Origin: CAWABB01 sp963701735
GTDB lineage: Bacteria; Bacteroidota; Ignavibacteria; UBA10030; UBA6906
DNA: 64,000 nt
Assembly (NCBI GenBank): GCA_963701735.1
Contig: CAVPBI010000026.1
Location: 248,001 to 312,000, forward strand
Reading direction: 5' to 3'
How positions within the stretch are numbered: position 1 is the first letter of the stretch; every line of letters starts with the position of its first letter. Position numbers and translations under genes: made by a program. The notes below the pieces were generated by a model. It made no database searches, had not been told where the DNA came from, and was given only the letters and a program-made list of their open reading frames with translations. Positions 60,113 through 64,000 of this stretch are shown here, piece by piece.

Positions 60113-61045
60113 CTACGTCCGGCCGCGCCGCTCCCTGAAGTATGACACCGTCCGCTCAAGCCCCTCGCTGAGCGCCACCATGGGCTTCCATCCCGTCAGG
60201 GCCTGGATTGCCCCGGCGCTCAGGACGCTCCGGAGCTGCTCCCCTTTCTTCGCCTCGCCGTGCTTCTCCTCGCACGACGAGCCGGTCAGCCTGCGGATTT
60301 CGCGGAAGAGCATATTCACGTCGGATTCGACGCCGGTGCCGATGTTCAGAATCCGAAAGCCGTGCAGGCCGAGCGCGAGGACGTTCGCGCGGACGACGTC
60401 CCCGACGAAGACATAGTCGCGGGTCTGCTTCCCCTCGCCGTTGACGACAGCCTGTTCGCCATTCAGCATCCTCGTGGTGAAGATCGCCACCACGCCGGCT
60501 TCCCCTTCGGGATTCTGGCGCGGGCCGTACACGTTCGCATAGCGGAGGCAGACGGATTCTATGCCGTACACCGCATGATAATAGAAGAGGTACTGCTCGG
60601 TCGTCAGTTTTGCGACCCCGTACGGCGAGATGGGCCTGGTCGGGTGTTTTTCGTCGGCAGGGAAGTAGTCCTGTTCGCCGTAGATCGCGCCCCCGCTCGA
60701 CGCGAAGACGAAACGCCGGACGCCGGTCTTCATCGCCGCTTCGATGAGCGTGAGAACCCCGAGCACATTCACAGACGCGTCATAGACGGGATCGGCCACC
60801 GACCGCCTCACGTCCATCTGCGCCGCATGATGGTTCACGACGTCGAACGTCGTCGCGCCGAAGATCTTCGCGACCGCTTCGGCGTCCCGGATGTCAGCCC
60901 GGTGGAACACCGCCTTCGGGTTGATGTTCTGCTCGCGGCCCGTCACCAGGTTGTCGATGATCTCGACGTGGTGCCCGGCCTCGATATATGCATCCACAAT
61001 CTGGGAACCGATGAATCCGGCTCCGCCGGTTACAAGAACTTTCAT
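60113..61045 (-). CDS. NAD-dependent epimerase/dehydratase (UDP-glucose 4-epimerase-like)
   Basis: Extended short-chain dehydrogenase acting on nucleotide sugars. The 310 residues start VLVTGGAGFIGSQIVDAYIEAGHHV (Rossmann GxxGxxG), with DVVNHHAAQMDVRRSVADPVYDASVNVLGVL, FASSGGAIYGE, the catalytic pair in SPYGVAKLTTE (YxxxK), RYANVYGPRQNPEGEAGVV and a C-terminal substrate domain. The order of motifs matches GalE-type epimerases of surface-sugar pathways. Specific activity is inferred. It is likely linked to the glycosyltransferase gene at 62.4-63.7 kb. Confidence 0.93.
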   Translation of the reverse strand: MKVLVTGGAGFIGSQIVDAYIEAGHHVEIIDNLVTGREQNINPKAVFHRADIRDAEAVAKIFGATTFDVVNHHAAQMDVRRSVADPVYDASVNVLGVLTLIEAAMKTGVRRFVFASSGGAIYGEQDYFPADEKHPTRPISPYGVAKLTTEQYLFYYHAVYGIESVCLRYANVYGPRQNPEGEAGVVAIFTTRMLNGEQAVVNGEGKQTRDYVFVGDVVRANVLALGLHGFRILNIGTGVESDVNMLFREIRRLTGSSCEEKHGEAKKGEQLRSVLSAGAIQALTGWKPMVALSEGLERTVSYFRERRGRT

Positions 61046-61084
61046 ACCCCGCTCCGTGTATTGGTGAAGTGCTTCGAGCGCGCA

Positions 61085-62368
61085 TCAGCACACCGCCGTG
61101 CGCCCGATGTCTTTTCTGAAATGCATGCCGTCAAACGCGATCGTGCCCACCGCCTCGTAGGCCCGCCTGATGGCCCCGGGCAGGGCGCCGCCCGGATCGA
61201 CAGCCGTCACGGCAAGGACCCGTCCTCCCGCGGTCACGACCTGGCCGTTCTCCAGCCTCGTCCCCGCGTGAAACACCGAAACGTCCTCCAGCGATTCCGC
61301 CCGGTCGAGCCCGCGAATCAGCTTGCCCGTCTCATACGCATCCGGATACCCGCCGGATGCGAGCACGACACAGGCCGCCGCACCTGACCAGGCGCGCCTG
61401 CTCCCGTCGTCGTCGAGAGCCCCTGTTGCCGCCCTGAGGAGAAGGTCCGCGAGATCCCCGGGGTACAATGGAAGGACAACCTGCGTCTCCGGGTCGCCGA
61501 ACCGGCAGTTGTACTCGATGACTTTGGGGCCGTCCGCCGTCAACATCAGCCCGACGTAGAGGCAGCCTTTGTAGGGCGTCCCCTCCTGTGCCATGCCGTC
61601 GAGGGTCGGACGGACGATATCGCGGGAGACGCGGTCCAGGAGCGCGGCAGTGACAAACGGCGTCGGCGCGAAGGCGCCCATCCCCCCGGTGTTCTTCCCC
61701 TGATCGTCGTCGAAGACCCGTTTGTGGTCCTGCGCCGGCGCGAGAAGCACAAACCGCTTCCCGTCCGAAATAGCGAAGACCGATGCCTCTCTCCCCTCGA
61801 GGAAGTCCTCGACGACCAGCGTGCTCCCCGCAGCGCCAAACGCCTGCTCCTCGAACATGGCGCGCAGCCCGGCAGCCACATCGCCCGCAGTCCGGCAGAT
61901 GAGGACACCCTTCCCGGCCGCAAGCCCGTCGGCCTTCAGGACGAGCGGGAGTGGACGTGCGGAGCAATACTCCTGCGCGTCAGCGTGTTGATCGCGCGTG
62001 AATGTCCGTGACCGGGCCGTTGGAATTCCTTGCCGGACCATGAAGTCCTTCGCGAACGCCTTGCTCCATTCCAGGCGTGCGGCCGCCCGCGTCGGTCCGA
62101 ACACGCGTTGACCCGCGGCTTCGAATCTGTCCGTGATGCCATCCGCCAGCGGCTGCTCGGGGCCGACCACCGTGAGGTCGATCTTCTCCCGCACCGCGAG
62201 CGCGAGAAGTCCGTTGATGTCTCCCGCCTTCACCGGCACGAGCTCGGCGACCGACGCCATGCCCGGATTCCCGGGAGCACAGATGAGACGGCGAACGCCA
62301 GGCGTGCGGGCCAGCTTCCAGGCGAGCGCATGTTCGCGGCCGCCCGATCCGACTATCAGAATGTTCAT
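61085..62368 (-). CDS. purD: Phosphoribosylamine-glycine ligase (GAR synthetase)
   Basis: Second step of purine synthesis: ATP-dependent ligation of glycine to phosphoribosylamine. The 427 residues start MNILIVGSGGREHALAWKL. The ATP-grasp domain follows (PLVLKADGLAAGKGVLI, LVVEDFLEGREASVFAISDG, DHKRVFDDDQGKNTGGMGAFAP). Then come VIEYNCRFGDPETQVVLPLY and the C-terminal VLASGGYPDAYETGKLI. All PurD hallmarks are present. It is flanked by an epimerase and a glycosyltransferase gene with short gaps, so it is probably in the same transcript. Confidence 0.98.
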   Translation of the reverse strand: MNILIVGSGGREHALAWKLARTPGVRRLICAPGNPGMASVAELVPVKAGDINGLLALAVREKIDLTVVGPEQPLADGITDRFEAAGQRVFGPTRAAARLEWSKAFAKDFMVRQGIPTARSRTFTRDQHADAQEYCSARPLPLVLKADGLAAGKGVLICRTAGDVAAGLRAMFEEQAFGAAGSTLVVEDFLEGREASVFAISDGKRFVLLAPAQDHKRVFDDDQGKNTGGMGAFAPTPFVTAALLDRVSRDIVRPTLDGMAQEGTPYKGCLYVGLMLTADGPKVIEYNCRFGDPETQVVLPLYPGDLADLLLRAATGALDDDGSRRAWSGAAACVVLASGGYPDAYETGKLIRGLDRAESLEDVSVFHAGTRLENGQVVTAGGRVLAVTAVDPGGALPGAIRRAYEAVGTIAFDGMHFRKDIGRTAVC

Positions 62369-62370
62369 GG

Positions 62371-63651
62371 TCAGGGCTCGATCAGCGACTCGAATAGTTT
62401 GACCAGGTTGCCTGTCAGCACCTTCCGGTCGTATTTGCGGACGACCTCCTCGTCGGGGGTCGGAAGCGCATGCTTCTCAAAACGGTCGAAGAAGTCCGCC
62501 AGTGCCGCCTTGATCGCCGGCACATCGGTGGGGGAAACGACGGTCCCTCCCGCCTCCTCAACCGTCTGGCGCAGGAACCCCTCGGGCAACAGGGCGAGGA
62601 TCGGTTTCCGGGCGCCGATGTATTCGTACAGCTTGCCGGGCGTGCCGAGGTCATCGCCCGACACCGCCCACAGGACGTCGGATGAACGCAGGACATCCAC
62701 GCAATCCTTGTGCGGCAGATACTCCTTCACGACGACGGCATCCTGGAGGCCCAGCTTCGAAACGAGCCTGTGGTTCTCCTCCCTGAAGGTCCCGACGAAC
62801 TCGGCTTCGATGCGCCCTCGCAGCTTCGGGCGTTCCTGAAAGAGATCGTGGAGGGCCTGCAGGAAATGATCCGGAATCCTGTCTTCCCAGAACACCCCCG
62901 CGTAGGTGATCTTCATCTTGCCGCCCGCGCGGACGGCACGGGCGCGGCCGGGAACGGCGGGGAAATCCGCCGGATCGAAACCCTGAGAAATGATATCGAC
63001 GTCGTGGAAACTCAGGAAGGGATACCGATTGATCAGAAGTTCCTTGACCCGGCGGCTGGTCGCGATGACGTGACTGCTGGCGCGCAGGGCATTCTTCTCC
63101 AGAAAGGAGTGGCGCATCCGGTGGAACGGCGTGAGATAGAACCTGAACGGATAGTCGACCCAGGGGTCGCGATAGTCGAAGACCAGCGGCTTCCCGATCG
63201 CCTCCTTGACTTCCGCTCCGATCAGGAAGTCGGTGAACGGAGGCGCAGTGGTGAAGATGAGATCAAAAGGCGTCTCGCCGTGGAGCTCCAGCGCCCGCGC
63301 GACCGCGCGCCGCTTCCACCCGATCTTGTTGTCGGGAAAGAAGATGGTGTCGCTGACGCGGGAGAGCAACTTCCGTGTCCGCTCGCTGGGGAGCTTGACG
63401 ACCTCCTTGTTCGCAAAGACGCGTCCCGGTCCTGCCGCCGGCGTGCGCACGATCGTGACGGCAGACTGATCCAGCTCTCCCAGCAGCGATTCGTCGCGCG
63501 CGAGGTAGCCGGTCGGCTCCACGGTCAGCACCGTCGGGTGCCATCCGAATGCCGGAAGGTACTTCACGAACTTGGCGGTGCGCTGGACTCCGCTCAGGCC
63601 CATGGGGGGAAAGTAGTACGCGATGATGAGAACGCGACGGCGAGCTTCCAT
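62371..63651 (-). CDS. Glycosyltransferase, GT4-like
   Basis: GT-B-fold sugar transferase probably acting in polysaccharide or glycolipid synthesis. The start at 63651 (MEARRRVLIIAYYFPPMGLSGVQR) gives 426 residues. N-terminal acceptor domain: PPMGLSGVQRTAKFVKYLPAFGWHPTVLT, FDLIFTTAPPFTDFLIG. C-terminal donor domain: KITYAGVFWEDRI, AEFVGTFREENHRLV and GTPGKLYEYIGARKPILALLPEG, with the conserved Glu in PGKLYEYIG. It belongs to a group often found in capsule or exopolysaccharide clusters; sugar and acceptor are unknown. It lies 2 bp after purD on the same strand. Confidence 0.88.
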   Translation of the reverse strand: MEARRRVLIIAYYFPPMGLSGVQRTAKFVKYLPAFGWHPTVLTVEPTGYLARDESLLGELDQSAVTIVRTPAAGPGRVFANKEVVKLPSERTRKLLSRVSDTIFFPDNKIGWKRRAVARALELHGETPFDLIFTTAPPFTDFLIGAEVKEAIGKPLVFDYRDPWVDYPFRFYLTPFHRMRHSFLEKNALRASSHVIATSRRVKELLINRYPFLSFHDVDIISQGFDPADFPAVPGRARAVRAGGKMKITYAGVFWEDRIPDHFLQALHDLFQERPKLRGRIEAEFVGTFREENHRLVSKLGLQDAVVVKEYLPHKDCVDVLRSSDVLWAVSGDDLGTPGKLYEYIGARKPILALLPEGFLRQTVEEAGGTVVSPTDVPAIKAALADFFDRFEKHALPTPDEEVVRKYDRKVLTGNLVKLFESLIEP

Positions 63652-63653
63652 TA

Positions 63654-64000
63654 TCAGAGAACGATCAAGTGTTTTGGCGAGGCGGTCAACACCGTGCACC
63701 CCGATGCCGTGATGAGGACGTCGTCCTCGATGCGAAGTCCCCAGCGGCCCGGGAGATACACGCCCGGCTCGATGGTGATGACGTTTCCTTGCCGGAGACG
63801 GTCTCTGCTGGCCACGGAGATCCGGGGACGTTCATGGATGCGCAGCCCGATGCCATGGCCGAGAGAGTGATTGAAGTACTTGCCGTAGCCCGCCCGGCCG
63901 ATGTGGATGCGTGCGACGGTGTCGAGATCGCGTCCGAGCATTCCGGGGCGGGCGGCATCGATTGCGGCAGCCTGGGCGTCCAGCACGATCTCGTATGCCC
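63654..64000 (-). CDS. M24-family metallopeptidase (Xaa-Pro aminopeptidase-like), 5' end outside window
   Basis: Visible part is the C-terminal ~115 residues of an M24 pita-bread peptidase that removes an N-terminal residue before proline. The first visible codons read AYEIVLDAQAAAIDAARPG. HSLGHGIGLRIHERPRIS carries the metal-binding His and catalytic residues. VITIEPGVYLPGRWGLRIEDDVLITASG supplies Glu ligands, and the protein ends ASPKHLIVL. The metal-ligand Asp pair lies upstream, outside the window. Start codon not visible; the gene continues beyond the right edge. Confidence 0.93.
   Translation of the reverse strand, partial: AYEIVLDAQAAAIDAARPGMLGRDLDTVARIHIGRAGYGKYFNHSLGHGIGLRIHERPRISVASRDRLRQGNVITIEPGVYLPGRWGLRIEDDVLITASGCTVLTASPKHLIVL

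Noticed and set aside
1..64000. CRISPR arrays, tRNA or rRNA genes, insertion sequences, prophage or known defence systems
   Set aside because: No spaced direct-repeat array, tRNA-like T-loop/anticodon pattern, rRNA stretch, transposase, integrase or defence-gene motif was seen on either strand.

Overview
The window is GC-rich chromosomal DNA (roughly 60-65% GC by eye), densely packed with bacterial housekeeping and metabolic genes. No phage, insertion-sequence, CRISPR, rRNA or tRNA gene was recognised. Several signs point to the Bacteroidota/Chlorobi/Ignavibacteria (FCB) group. A secreted S8 protease ends in a NYPNPFNPSTTI-type C-terminal sorting domain. EF-P carries an Asn tip (PGNWRAF) resembling Chlorobi proteins. 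Many genes are preceded by TTG-N19-22-TAnnTT promoters of the Bacteroidota type rather than by classical -35/-10 boxes. The genus cannot be fixed from the sequence alone.

Layout. 1-3.2 kb: accB (partial) and efp on the minus strand, a small lipoprotein, purM and an FAH-family hydrolase. 3.2-8.9 kb: an orphan ParA-type ATPase coupled to an M23 peptidase, then valS. 9-17.9 kb: a secreted M28 peptidase, a GlcD-type flavoprotein overlapping an AlaX-type editing protein, a 403-bp AT-rich gap, an orphan REC-PAS regulator, pepT, an OPT transporter and a YjbQ protein. 18-22.9 kb: a MacAB/LolCDE-like export system (HlyD adaptor, ATPase, two FtsX-type permeases). 23-31.5 kb, minus strand: DUF2461 and YkgJ-like proteins, then a TetR-controlled export operon (HlyD lipoprotein, ATPase, TolC, ATPase, two ABC-2 permeases) in which the export genes from hlyD onward are joined by 4-bp overlaps. 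31.7-33.7 kb: groES-groEL with a perfect CIRCE operator.

34-39 kb: a GH13 glycosidase, rsmI and nadE (overlapping, minus strand), then the S8 protease and a strong terminator. 39.07-39.29 kb is a structured intergenic element with two perfect palindromes sharing an 18-bp core. 39.3-45.5 kb, minus strand: lysine 6-transaminase and an aldehyde dehydrogenase (lysine to 2-aminoadipate), purB, a Deg-type protease and plsY. 45.6-54.2 kb, plus strand: larB, a reverse transsulfuration pair (CBS and cystathionine lyase), a mannose-1-phosphate guanylyltransferase with a degenerate phosphomannomutase domain, ptsN, a hypothetical gene, lgt and rlmB. 54.2-64 kb, minus strand: an NtrC-type regulator, a secreted hypothetical, an acyl-CoA carboxylase beta subunit with an acyl-CoA dehydrogenase and meaB (branched-chain acyl-CoA breakdown), a sugar-nucleotide epimerase, purD, a glycosyltransferase and an M24 peptidase cut by the window edge.

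The most notable points are: (i) eight frame breaks in six otherwise well-conserved genes, all in the +1 direction, most simply homopolymer insertion errors; (ii) the paired perfect palindromes at 39.1-39.3 kb; (iii) twin GGAAAC-N16-GTTTCC sites, 61 bp apart, in front of the tetR-led export operon; (iv) two diverged copies of a ~105-bp intergenic element at 8.93 and 20.40 kb; and (v) -7 boxes touching the start codons of two or three genes, suggesting leaderless mRNAs. No wholly new multi-gene defence or biosynthetic system was recognised.
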